From Prorocentrum cordatum (lineage: Eukaryota; Sar; Dinophyceae; Prorocentrales; Prorocentraceae), in NCBI GenBank assembly GCA_963575745.1, contig CAUYUJ010000906.1, forward strand, positions 1 to 30,000: a stretch of 30,000 bases of DNA, written 5' to 3'. The notes beneath the pieces were generated by a model. It was not told where the DNA came from, searched no databases, and worked only from the letters and a program-made list of their open reading frames with translations. Both the position numbers and the translations under genes were made by a program. Shown here in pieces: positions 7,295 through 15,915 of this stretch; within the stretch, counting starts at the first letter, position 1, and each line of letters opens with the position of its first letter.

Positions 7295-10200
7295 CTAGGG
7301 GGCAGGGTTCGGGCCAGAACGCGCCGCTCCTGCCCCACGCTGGCGGGGCTCCAGGCCACGAGTGATACGGTCGATCGCCGTGAGCTGGTTCGCCCTAGTC
7401 TTTGGATTCTCCGAGAAACCTTGGCACCGCGCCCGCAGCTTGCGGGCGGACCTGAAGGACTCGGACCCGTTGAAATTGCCACCGCACTTGCGGCAGCAAT
7501 ACACGGAATTAACACAGAAAACGTCATGCCCCAATTCAGCGAATTCGGCAAGCACAGGTTGGGGAACGTCGGCCGAGCCACTGGCAGCAGACACCTGCTC
7601 CAGCGGCTGAGGAGGGACCGCGGGGAACCCCGAGGAGGCCTCCAAAGGCCGAGACGTGGACCCCAACATCCTATCGGCCGCCTCGATGGCCGCCGTGACC
7701 CTAGAATCCGAAACACTCAGCCACGCCTCAGAACTCCGCAGAAAGAAGTCCTCGGCAAGGCTCTGGACGAGAGGCGAGAGAGCACATACCCGATCAGCTC
7801 CCGAGCGAAGAGTCTGGAGGGTACTCGCACTCCGAGCGACACGATTGCACCGTCGACACCGATACTCAGACATCCTCTGGCAGAAGAGCAACTCGTGGTC
7901 CTGGGGCCTCTCGAAAACCACACGCTCGGGCACCTGGGAGAGCTCTGGGCCCTGCTCCACGACAGGGTCAGCTCCCCACCTCCGAAACTGCACAACCTGG
8001 AAGGCCGCCCACGACACATAGTGCAGGACCTGCCTGTGTTGCTTCAGCCCAGCTGCCAAACTGTCAGCCAGTGTCTTTGACACCATATGCGCAGCGCTGC
8101 CACACTTCGCGAAGAAGTCGGCCCAGGCATTGCCGACGTAGGCCTCCAGCTCGTCTGGCGTGGCCGACCCGATGATGTCCTCCAGCTTCATGTGAGCTGG
8201 AGTCCACTGAAACCGCACTGGTGGCAGACGTGGATCGCGTGCTCTGGCAGCCGAAAAAATATCTCTCCAGACTCGGGCGTGCTTCGCTTTGCCAAACTCA
8301 AGCCTCTGGTCCCAGGACGCACCCTCCTCCACGAGCGATTTCAAATCAGAAATGAAAACCTCATGCCCAGGATGCCTCTGAAGTCCCATCTTGATGGCAT
8401 AGCGCTCAGCACGTCCTACTGTCTGCACATAGTAGGGCAAGGGCCCATATACAGCTCTGGCGGGGAGCCACGTGACGGGGTCCAGCTGGCAGACCGACCA
8501 CCCACACCTACGTACTTCAGGAATGCTGGCCGAGAACCCCGACCCGTCAGTATATGACGTAGGCCCCCAAGAGCCCGAGACATCTCCCCATTCAAAAACC
8601 TCATTGGAGACCGTGGTGTAGTGCGGTACAGCAACAGGCTCGGGAACCCCATAGATCAGGTATCTCTGGTCCCAGTCGGCGCACCCCAGCATCTGCCCAG
8701 ACGCCTGAAGCATGCCACGAACCTCCTGAAGCTGTTCTGGAAACTCATAATACTCCTGGTCGGGGTCCCCATCGAGGAGCGGCGGGCAGTCGTAAAAGAT
8801 ATGACCCCAACAGGAGTCTATAGCCTCGCCGCAGGCCTGACATGGCCTAATGGGCCTCCCGTGCTTCATGTCCCGACGCGGTGGGATGGGAAGGTTGTCA
8901 GCCCACAAAGCCTGCAGCGCTCCGAGGCGCCTGTGACACTTTATCTTGGCGAGCGCGTGGCGCAGCGCACGATGCCACACGTCCGCCTGCTCGGTGTAAA
9001 AATGCTGCTGCAACCTATGGTGCTGCCAGCGCTGAATGCCTTGATGCAGGAACACTCGTAGGTCTGCTGGACATATACGATATAAATCAAAACTGTTTCC
9101 CACATCGTCGGCCAGGATGTGCTCTGACGACATAGTCCAGGATATGCGCCTCAAAGTAAGCCAAGTGGCCCCGAGGGGCCCACGCGCCTTGGCCCAGGAA
9201 GGTGAACTCTCAAACTTAGCACCCAGACGTACCCAAGCCTCCCGAAGTCTGCTAGGTTGCACTCGCCCGTCCCAGATCCAGGAGGCGTATTTGAGCACAA
9301 TGTCCGCGGTAGCGTTATATATGGGGTCATAACATTCATCCCGATGAGATATGAGATACGCTGTTACCCCAACCATCGTCTTACCTGGAGCACCATTTAG
9401 GACTGCAGCACAATGTCGCAACTCACGAAGAGCGCCGCCGCTAACTCCAGCAACTGCACCGCCATGCGCCACTGATGGAAGGGCGCCCGTGCGCCACAAG
9501 CTGGTAGCACTCCGCCCCACGGCGGACTTCAACATGCGAAAACGATGCTTGCGCTCTCGAAACTGCACCAACCTACGCTTCTCCATATACCGAAGAACCC
9601 GAGGTCCTGTGAGTTCGTGTCCCAGATTCCTCATGTGGGCCCTGTACGGGATCTTCAAGGTTCCCAGGTGCCTCTTGAGCTGTCCCCAAACCTTTTGGTT
9701 CCCAGGGATACATCCAGACTTCGGCGGCTTCAGGACCATCCCAAGATCTCCTGCATCCGACGTAAACGCCTTGGCCGCTCGGGCCAGGTTGGACACCTCC
9801 CTCAATACGGGCGACACGTACTGCAGACCCACATCGTCCATGAGCGTGCGTGGCGTGATAGTAGGTGCAATACTGGCCGTGCGCTGGACCGCTCGGTACG
9901 TGAGGAGGTATAGAAGGTACGCGGCGTGCGTGCAGCCCGCAAGAACACCCTGATGGGCCACCAAGGGCCTAGATACAGACCCAAAACACTTGATCCTTCT
10001 CGGCTGGCGGTAGGAGCCCAGGAGCAACCACAGGAGCCTCAGCGGGTACCTGAGCTCTCTAGCTTCTCGGAGAAGTGCACTGTGACTGACCATATCGAAG
10101 CACTTGGTCATGTCCAAGAGAATGGTGCATGTGTGCTCACCTAAAAGTTCTCCTATCTCCTGGCTCAGGTTGTGGTCGAAGGCTGAATCGGTCGAAGTCT

Positions 10201-12835
10201 GCCCAGCCCTTGACCCCCACATATGCTCGCACCTATGCGCCTCTTGCCACTCCGCCGAAAGCGGCCGACGTAGCTTTCCCCACAACCTGACGAAAGTATT
10301 GCTGAGGACGATCAACCTAGTGTCCCCGTCAGGCTTGGGCAGGCGAACAAGCTCGCTGTAGAGCCTGTCCGTGGGCCAGGCCAGCCAACTCTCAAACAGC
10401 ATGAACATATCGGCCAGGCTCTGCAAGGCCTGGTCGGACAACACATCGAGCGTGCGTGGCGCGATCCTCGTCTGGCCCGGGGCCGTCTTCAACGGAAAAC
10501 TCCCGATGGCTCCACGCACCTGCGATGCAGACAAAGGCGGAAGCAAAGGCCACTGAGCGTGATCGACAGGCAGCGGCAGAGAACATGCACCGTGGTAAGT
10601 CCAAACGTCCTTCCACTTGTCGAGCGTGCGGTCAGCCATCTGGTATGGCTGAGCGTCGTGGGAGTAGGCAAGCACCTCCTGTCGAGCCCGAACTTTGGAG
10701 GACGAATGCGCCCGAGATGCTCCTCCCAGGAAGGCTTCTTTGGCCCACTGCCTCCAGGCCCTCTCTGACGCTCTTTGTGCCGTTCTCAAATGATGATCCG
10801 CTCTGGCAATGATTGCCTTGGCTACGTCCTCAAAGTCAGCCTCGACCAAGCCAGTCAGCCCTCGCCGAAAGAAGCCTGCGAAGGCAGCATCCAAAACACA
10901 CAGCACATGCTCTGACCGAGCCGCGCGTCTATAAAAGGCAGCCACCTCGTTGAAAGCCACGACGACCTTAGTGTACTGCAGCGGCGTGATGTCGCACACG
11001 GCAGCACAGAGCTTGAGGCGCTCGATGTACCTCGCCAGCCGCTTCTTCTCAGCCACAAGGTGCTGGGCCCATCGCTTCGCCGTGGCCCAGGCCAGCACGG
11101 TCGGCTCCTTGTAGGTGCGCCTGCGTGGCGGCTGCCATGACAAGTGCTGCCACTTGAACTGCGGCGGCCCCTCGCGTCCGATGTACTGCATGGCCTTAGC
11201 ACCCACACAGTCGTAACGCCCTGCCAGCTCGTAGTCCACCCCTCGCAACACGGAGTCCCAGAGCGGGCTCAGATCGTCGGCACAGCTGACCCGTTGGAAC
11301 TCTGTCTGAAGTCTGTGCCACGGGTAGGGATATCTAGCACAGCCAACTGGCGGCACCACCGCAAAGGGACGTGGCTCCACAGGGACACGGCACCACGTGG
11401 GGCGATCCTCGCCCATGAGCTGCAGCTCTACAGGGAAATGCGGCGGCGGCACGACCGTGGAGTCATACTGGACCTCTGGCTTGCCCTTGATGCGAGACGC
11501 TAAATTGGCACAGACGACGAAATAGTCTATGGTGCTCTTGCCCTCATCGGTGATGCAGGTGCGCTGGTCGGGCACGTAGTGGACGGCTGCCATGGTCTCG
11601 ACCCAGTTGCGAACATTGAGCGCATCGATGTCGGAGTTCCAGTCGCCACCTAGGATCCAGTCGAGGCCCCGTGAGTTCCATGCCGCAACTCTCTGTGCCA
11701 AGGCCCACAACACCTCAATGTTCTCGCCCGATATGCCAATGGACGTGACAAGATACACACTGGCGACTATGATGCCGCCTGCCACTCCCCAATTAATCTG
11801 TGCACAGACTGCTCGTCCTGGGTAGATAATGTGCCCATCATCAGGTGGGGCTGTGACCATGATGTATGTCGGCACAAGTACAGCGACCCCTCCGAAGTTG
11901 GACGTAGCTGAGTCACCCGTAGAGGGCGACGGGGCCCATAGCCCGTGCCATCCAGCATACAAGGCCATGGCCTGAAACTCGCCAAGCCTAGAGTCGGTAA
12001 TCCTCAACTCTTGTGCCAGCAAGATAGTTCCCCGATGGGTAGCCAAAAAGTCAAAGAGAGGGCCGTAGCTCGTAGCATTCACCGTTGTGATGAGGCCCTT
12101 GAGCTGCGGCTGAGATACTGCATGCATTGGCTGCACCTTCGCCTCCGTGCTCCCTGGCGGCAAAGGCGAGGTAGGTGCAGCGCGTTCTTGACTTGATTTC
12201 TCGAAGCGTAATCGGGAAGAAGGTGGGGGCGAAGATGGCGCTTCATGAAATGCGCCTTCACACAGATCTGCTTCCATGCCAGGCTCAACGTCCTCAAAGA
12301 AGTCATGATCGTCATCCAAAGTAGTGCGCACTGGGCCGCTCTGGCCCGGTGGGGCCCCTGGCAGTCGGTACTCTCTGCCGCCTGGATTCTCCGAGGGCAA
12401 GGGCGGTGAGCGGTGCGTGCCGTCCGAAGACGGTCGGTACCCTCTGCCGACACTCCCCGAAGGTGAGGTCGGTGAGCAGTGCGTGCTGCCAGGGGCCAAC
12501 CGCGTAGGCGTAGACGGAGTAGCCCTCTGTGATGCCGTGGTCGCCCCAGACGGAGCTGCAGGCTCAACCGAAGTAGGCGAGGCCGCCGTCAGGGTCGGAG
12601 CTGTCCCCCACCCCGAGGAGCGGGCCAGTGGGGGGAATAATGTAGGCGCCGTAGTGCCAGCCGAGGTCATGGAACTAGACGCCGATGTGGGCAGGGGGGT
12701 GTGACGATGAGGGGCTGAATCCCTCTCCCCCCTGCCCAGAATGCTAGCCGCCGTCGAAGATGACTGAGGCGGACTCTCGACATGTTGCGCTGATGTAGAG
12801 CTGACCATCGTGACAAAGAGCCAAAGCAACAGCAT
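7295..12835 (-). CDS. LINE ORF2: AP endonuclease / reverse transcriptase / RNase H polyprotein, 1846 aa
   Basis: It would cut target DNA and copy the element RNA by target-primed reverse transcription. The endonuclease has QE (E276), GGDWN (D398, N400) and IDYF (D437), and ends near PHFP about residue 468. The reverse transcriptase has motif A LLDMTKCFDMV (D908), motif B QGVLAGC and motif C LMDDVG (D1000, D1001); leucine replaces the usual F/Y before the x-D-D. A C-C-H-C zinc motif lies near 1331-1349. RNase H has TDGSG (D1430), AERYA (E1477), ISDLKSL (D1497) and ADFF (D1573), so all four catalytic acids are present. Cys pairs at C1660/C1663 and C1781/C1784 end the protein. The ATG at 12835 is chosen because it is the first after the ORF1 stop. 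The same frame stays open to 14551, but upstream it overlaps ORF1 and then the microsatellite. The first 200 residues are Ser/Thr/Pro-rich and of no known fold. Confidence 0.9.
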   Translation of the reverse strand: MLLLWLFVTMVSSTSAQHVESPPQSSSTAASILGRGERDSAPHRHTPLPTSASSSMTSAGTTAPTLFPPLARSSGWGTAPTLTAASPTSVEPAAPSGATTASQRATPSTPTRLAPGSTHCSPTSPSGSVGRGYRPSSDGTHRSPPLPSENPGGREYRLPGAPPGQSGPVRTTLDDDHDFFEDVEPGMEADLCEGAFHEAPSSPPPSSRLRFEKSSQERAAPTSPLPPGSTEAKVQPMHAVSQPQLKGLITTVNATSYGPLFDFLATHRGTILLAQELRITDSRLGEFQAMALYAGWHGLWAPSPSTGDSATSNFGGVAVLVPTYIMVTAPPDDGHIIYPGRAVCAQINWGVAGGIIVASVYLVTSIGISGENIEVLWALAQRVAAWNSRGLDWILGGDWNSDIDALNVRNWVETMAAVHYVPDQRTCITDEGKSTIDYFVVCANLASRIKGKPEVQYDSTVVPPPHFPVELQLMGEDRPTWCRVPVEPRPFAVVPPVGCARYPYPWHRLQTEFQRVSCADDLSPLWDSVLRGVDYELAGRYDCVGAKAMQYIGREGPPQFKWQHLSWQPPRRRTYKEPTVLAWATAKRWAQHLVAEKKRLARYIERLKLCAAVCDITPLQYTKVVVAFNEVAAFYRRAARSEHVLCVLDAAFAGFFRRGLTGLVEADFEDVAKAIIARADHHLRTAQRASERAWRQWAKEAFLGGASRAHSSSKVRARQEVLAYSHDAQPYQMADRTLDKWKDVWTYHGACSLPLPVDHAQWPLLPPLSASQVRGAIGSFPLKTAPGQTRIAPRTLDVLSDQALQSLADMFMLFESWLAWPTDRLYSELVRLPKPDGDTRLIVLSNTFVRLWGKLRRPLSAEWQEAHRCEHMWGSRAGQTSTDSAFDHNLSQEIGELLGEHTCTILLDMTKCFDMVSHSALLREARELRYPLRLLWLLLGSYRQPRRIKCFGSVSRPLVAHQGVLAGCTHAAYLLYLLTYRAVQRTASIAPTITPRTLMDDVGLQYVSPVLREVSNLARAAKAFTSDAGDLGMVLKPPKSGCIPGNQKVWGQLKRHLGTLKIPYRAHMRNLGHELTGPRVLRYMEKRRLVQFRERKHRFRMLKSAVGRSATSLWRTGALPSVAHGGAVAGVSGGALRELRHCAAVLNGAPGKTMVGVTAYLISHRDECYDPIYNATADIVLKYASWIWDGRVQPSRLREAWVRLGAKFESSPSWAKARGPLGATWLTLRRISWTMSSEHILADDVGNSFDLYRICPADLRVFLHQGIQRWQHHRLQQHFYTEQADVWHRALRHALAKIKCHRRLGALQALWADNLPIPPRRDMKHGRPIRPCQACGEAIDSCWGHIFYDCPPLLDGDPDQEYYEFPEQLQEVRGMLQASGQMLGCADWDQRYLIYGVPEPVAVPHYTTVSNEVFEWGDVSGSWGPTSYTDGSGFSASIPEVRRCGWSVCQLDPVTWLPARAVYGPLPYYVQTVGRAERYAIKMGLQRHPGHEVFISDLKSLVEEGASWDQRLEFGKAKHARVWRDIFSAARARDPRLPPVRFQWTPAHMKLEDIIGSATPDELEAYVGNAWADFFAKCGSAAHMVSKTLADSLAAGLKQHRQVLHYVSWAAFQVVQFRRWGADPVVEQGPELSQVPERVVFERPQDHELLFCQRMSEYRCRRCNRVARSASTLQTLRSGADRVCALSPLVQSLAEDFFLRSSEAWLSVSDSRVTAAIEAADRMLGSTSRPLEASSGFPAVPPQPLEQVSAASGSADVPQPVLAEFAELGHDVFCVNSVYCCRKCGGNFNGSESFRSARKLRARCQGFSENPKTRANQLTAIDRITRGLEPRQRGAGAARSGPNPAP

Positions 12836-12851
12836 ATCAAGCCGAGCACAT

Positions 12852-13907
12852 TCACGCCGACGTCTTGGCCTTCTTGGCCACAGTGTCCAAGTAGCTCTGC
12901 TGAAGGCGCTTGAACTTCTCACGCACGATGTCAGGGGTGTCGCTCTCTTCGACTTGGACCCCTGCTGCACCCAGCGTCTCACGGTACTCCTGCTCGGACA
13001 TCTCGATGTCAGGTGGCTCAGCACAAGACTCATCACCATCCTCATCATCATGGGCAGGTGCAGGTTCAGGCGGCTTGGCCTGCGGCATATTCTGCAGCTT
13101 GCTGACCGTGTTGGCCATAGCTTGCAGCTCCTTGACCATGTCGGCGCCGAGACCGAGGCCCGATGCAACCTTGCCCAGCTGCTCCACGCTGACCGCGAAG
13201 GTGGGCAGCAGGTCCGCCAACGTCGGTGGCTGAGTGCCCTCGGGCGGCTGGACTCGCGACATGGCGGCGCGAGTCTGCTGCTCCAGGCGGAGGACCTCCG
13301 CAGCCGCCTCCTGCAACTTGGAGTCAGTGTCGGCCAGGCCGCGGGTGAGCTCGTCGATCTTCCTCTGCTGCTCGTCGCGAGTGGCCTGGATGGTAGCCTG
13401 TCGCGAACGGGCGGAGGACAGTCTTGACGCCAATGACCTGGCCTGATGCTCAATGGGCCTATCTTGAAAGAGCTCAGCGTCCAACCTAGCTCGCTCCTCA
13501 CGCCATTTGGCCACAATACCAGCATCAGCAGGGTCAGTAGTGACCCGAAGCAACTGATCCAGCATCTTGATTCGGTTCCTCTTGACGGTGTCGGCATCCC
13601 CAGGCGCGGCAGCCCAAGGTGGGCTCGCACCTGTACCCGTAGCCGCTGGCCCGTGCCCAGGGGGATGCTCGCGGAGCTTGGCGAGCTGCGCCTCGAGCTC
13701 CTTGACCTTGGCCGCGAGCGACTGCTGCTTGGCCGAGACGCTGGGCTGCGACGCCGCTTTGTTCTCCTTGAAACAGTTGCTCTTGTGCAGGCCGCACTTC
13801 TTGCAGTACACAAGGGTGGAGGCGTTGAACCACGGCTGATTCGTGACGTCATGCCTGCACCACTTGCAATACCATGGCGAAGCATTCTCCTTGCGCGTCG
13901 GGGCCAT
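12852..13907 (-). CDS. LINE ORF1: zinc motif plus coiled-coil protein, 351 aa
   Basis: Probably the RNA-binding, RNP-forming partner of ORF2. Near the N-terminus are two Cys pairs, WYCKWC (C14, C17) and YCKKC (C35, C38), as in small zinc ribbons. Two helical, heptad-like stretches follow: about residues 56-81 (AKVKELEAQLAKL) and about 155-220 (QQRKIDELTRGLAD, EVLRLEQQ). After a proline-rich hinge comes an acidic patch near 285-305 (HDDEDGDE), and the end is basic (KKAKTSA). The chosen start MAPTRKEN is the ATG just before the zinc motif; an ATG 45 codons upstream is in frame, but that extension looks like leader sequence. ORF2 starts 16 nt after the ORF1 stop, in another frame. Family assignment rests on position and architecture rather than a conserved domain. 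Confidence 0.8.
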   Translation of the reverse strand: MAPTRKENASPWYCKWCRHDVTNQPWFNASTLVYCKKCGLHKSNCFKENKAASQPSVSAKQQSLAAKVKELEAQLAKLREHPPGHGPAATGTGASPPWAAAPGDADTVKRNRIKMLDQLLRVTTDPADAGIVAKWREERARLDAELFQDRPIEHQARSLASRLSSARSRQATIQATRDEQQRKIDELTRGLADTDSKLQEAAAEVLRLEQQTRAAMSRVQPPEGTQPPTLADLLPTFAVSVEQLGKVASGLGLGADMVKELQAMANTVSKLQNMPQAKPPEPAPAHDDEDGDESCAEPPDIEMSEQEYRETLGAAGVQVEESDTPDIVREKFKRLQQSYLDTVAKKAKTSA

Positions 13908-14118
13908 GGCGGCGTCGACGTCGCAGGGACAAGCGGCGAGAGCCACGGCCCTGAGGGCTGCCTGGCCGTGGCGACAAAACTGATGAGGGAGCCCAACCCC
14001 TCGGTGAAGGCGAAAAGCTGTCGAGCGCAAGCGCTCTGGCACTGCCGCGGACTAGCGGTATCCGAGAATGCCAATACGGGCTCAGCCCGCAAAAGCATGA
14101 GCCTTGAGCCAAAATGGC
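13908..14118 (-). promoter_or_regulatory. LINE 5' leader, putative internal promoter region
   Basis: About 210 bp between the (GGA)n flank and the ORF1 ATG. By analogy with other LINEs it should hold the internal promoter, but no motif can be named. Confidence 0.35.
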
Positions 14119-14121
14119 TAC

Positions 14122-14308
14122 GGAGGAGGAGGACGGAGGAGGAGGAGGAGGAGGAGGAGGAGGGAGGAGGAGGAGGAGGAGGAGGAGGAGGAGGAGGAAG
14201 GAGGAGGAGGAGGAGGAGGAGAGGAGGGAGGAGGAGGAGGAGGAGGAGGAGGAGGAGGAGAGGAGGAGAGGAGGGAGGGAGGGAGGGAGGGAGGGAGGGA
14301 GGGAGAGA
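14122..14308. repeat. (GGA)n microsatellite at the LINE 5' side
   Basis: GGA/GAG repeats for about 150 bp, then (GGGA)n near 14270-14308. Same strand sense as the array on the other side of the LINE. Confidence 0.95.
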
Positions 14309-14309
14309 G

Positions 14310-14560
14310 GGAGGAGTTTCCCAGACCACCTGGCACCGAGGCCGGAGTGCCCCCGAGGATCGGCGAGCCTGCCCGAGGGCCTCGGGGCCTCCCCGAAGGG
14401 CGGCCCGAGGGACCCCCGGGAGCGGCGGGCCGAGGCGGCGGCCCCTGAGGGGCGCCGAGGGGCGGCGCGGCTGCTCGGGGGGCCTCGGGCGAGCCCTCGG
14501 GGCCCCCAGTGCCCCCAGGGGCGGTGGGTGCCACGGCAGGGGGCACCCCAACAGTCCTGC
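14310..14560. other. GC-rich CCTCGGGG/GCCCGAGG-type sequence
   Basis: Imperfect short repeats of GAGGGCCTCGGGG character, similar in style to 340-722. No gene recognised. Confidence 0.45.
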
Positions 14561-14569
14561 AATTAGATT

Positions 14570-14750
14570 TACAGTCGGGGCGTTGACCTAAGGAACCCTA
14601 AATAAGGAACGAGGCCCCTCTTTTCCATAAGTTCAACTTCGATTTCCCATGCAAAAACCTAAGGGGAACCCGAGGCAAACTGTAAAACAATCAAGGAACA
14701 CCGAGACCCTCCCCAACGAAAAGCGTTCCTTCTTCAGGGCCCCGACTGTA
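14570..14750. mobile_element. short element with perfect 12-bp terminal inverted repeats (family E, copy 1)
   Basis: TACAGTCGGGGC at 14570-14581 is the exact reverse complement of 14739-14750. Inside, AAGGAAC occurs repeatedly. A diverged relative without intact ends lies at about 23643-23795 (shared CGACCTAAGG-like start and AAGCGTTCCTT end). Non-coding, so probably a MITE. No clear target-site duplication. Confidence 0.65.
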
Positions 14751-14898
14751 GCATGTATGCAAAACGTCGGAAACATGGTCTGAGCATGTTTCGAGCATGT
14801 GTTTGCTTCATGCTTAAAACATGGTTGACTCGTGCTTCAGACATCGGGAAGGTAGTTGGCAACATGCTTCCTCTCCACTCATCGTCCTCCACAACCCA
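14751..14898. repeat. CATG-rich dispersed repeat, copy 1
   Basis: About 148 bp containing AAAACGTCGGAAACATG, several CATGTTT/CATGCTT words, GACATC.GG, and the end CTCTCCACTCATCGTCCTCC. It is very similar to 15094-15238 and more distantly to 25379-25522. It starts exactly where the family E element stops. Confidence 0.8.
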
Positions 14899-15093
14899 TT
14901 GAGTTTAAAATGTACACGTCGGCCGGAAGAAGTAGGTAGGAACATGGAGAAGGAAGGCGGATTAAGCTGATTGGTTCAAAAGGCCCCCCAGAGAATAACA
15001 AAACATAGCAAAAGCGTGTCGATTATTGAAGTAGGAAGGCGCTTGAAGTAGATTGGGATCTGGGAATCCAAAAATACCTACTTTCAACGACCG
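14899..15093. other. spacer between two CATG-rich repeats
   Basis: Nothing recognised. Confidence 0.4.
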
Positions 15094-15238
15094 GCGTGTA
15101 TTTAAAACGTCGGAAACATGTTCTGAACATGTTTTAAACCTGTTTTCCATGATTAAAACATGGTGAACTCATGTTTTAGACATCTGGAAAATAGTTGGCA
15201 ACATGCTTCCTCTCCATTGATCGTCCTCCACAACCCAA
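15094..15238. repeat. CATG-rich dispersed repeat, copy 2
   Basis: Matches copy 1 over its whole length, with AAAACGTCGGAAACATG near 15103 and the end CTCTCCATTGATCGTCCTCC. Direct orientation, 343 bp downstream of copy 1. Confidence 0.8.
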
Positions 15239-15239
15239 G

Positions 15240-15490
15240 GGTGTGTCTTGCGTGGGGGTGCCACGTCTGCCAGCGCGGACTCAGAACAGTGAGCACGTGC
15301 TACGCGAATGCGAGTGGCCGACGGGAGGCCCAAAGAGGCTCGCGTCGGGCGCCCGGGGGACCTCAGAGAGTCCTCAGGAAGTCTCCAAGAGGTTTCGAAC
15401 AAGGAAGAGCCAACGCAAGAAGCCATGCAACGATCCAACGTTACGACCACACCCCACTGCAGCATTCATGGCGCTGCTTCCCAGACTGCC
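15240..15490 (+). other. possible relic of a reverse-transcriptase zinc motif; otherwise no gene
   Basis: Two adjacent plus frames read CHVCQRG and then SEHVLRECEWP. Joined across a one-base shift they resemble the C-C-H-C motif seen after LINE reverse transcriptases. This may be a broken retroelement fragment or chance. Confidence 0.2.
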
Positions 15491-15670
15491 TCAAGATGGT
15501 TCTACCGAGCAATGCGGGGGATCTCCGCAAAGGAATGCCGAAGACAAAACGCTGCTGCGCCGGCTCGGTGGCGGGGCTGACCGCAGGCAGCCAGATAGTG
15601 TGCGCAGGCACTCCCCGGAAGCGGCGGACCAGATCTGTGATGTTCCATCCGCCGAGCCCGTCAGCACCTT
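15491..15670 (-). CDS. Ubl-WD40 repeat protein, exon 3 (last visible exon)
   Basis: After an acceptor reading CCTTCCAG (ends at 15671) the minus frame reads KVLTGSADGTSQIW, then SAASGECLRTLSGC. This finishes the WD unit that exon 2 leaves at SPDGQT, with phase 0 on both sides. Adding it brings the number of WD units to exactly seven, the usual number for one propeller. The remaining 28 residues are a Ser/Pro/Arg-rich tail to a TGA at 15491-15493. The tail resembles nothing, so a further intron before the true stop is possible. Confidence 0.75.
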   Translation of the reverse strand, partial: KVLTGSADGTSQIWSAASGECLRTLSGCLRSAPPPSRRSSVLSSAFLCGDPPHCSVEPS

Positions 15671-15751
15671 CTGGAAGGCCCCCTATCAGATATACACCTA
15701 TGTGGCCATGCTTCCCCCAGGTGAATAAGAGAGCGTTTCTTTATGCTCGGC

Positions 15752-15874
15752 GATGACGGGCGTCATGGGGGGGGGGGGGCGGGGGGGTGGTATGACATAA
15801 CGCCCCCCCCCCCCCCCGGCCGTGTCGCTCCGGCACCACAGCCGCGCCCGCGCGCACGACGCGACGAGCGACAA

Positions 15875-15915
<41 letters not shown>

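Larger units (their letters stand above)
7138..14118 (-). mobile_element. full-length non-LTR retrotransposon (LINE), two ORFs
   Basis: A roughly 7-kb unit on the minus strand. It has a 5' leader (13908-14118), ORF1 (13907-12852), a 16-nt gap, ORF2 (12835-7295) and a 3' tail of about 157 bp (7138-7294). Both ORFs are free of stops and frameshifts, which suggests a young copy. There are no long terminal repeats and no poly(A) at the 3' end; instead the 3' end runs into (TCC)n on the coding strand, and the 5' end also starts against (TCC)n. The order AP endonuclease, reverse transcriptase, RNase H, late Cys motifs is that of APE-type LINEs with an RNase H; the clade cannot be assigned by eye. 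The exact ends are uncertain by a few bases because the flanks are repetitive. Confidence 0.85.

Noticed and set aside
6428-7716. Long minus-strand Ser/Pro/Leu-only open frames
   Set aside because: They are (TCC)n read in three registers; no other amino acids, no gene context.
12836-14551. Upstream extension of LINE ORF2 into one very long frame
   Set aside because: It overlaps ORF1 in another frame and then the (TCC)n flank; ORF2 domains all lie after 12835.
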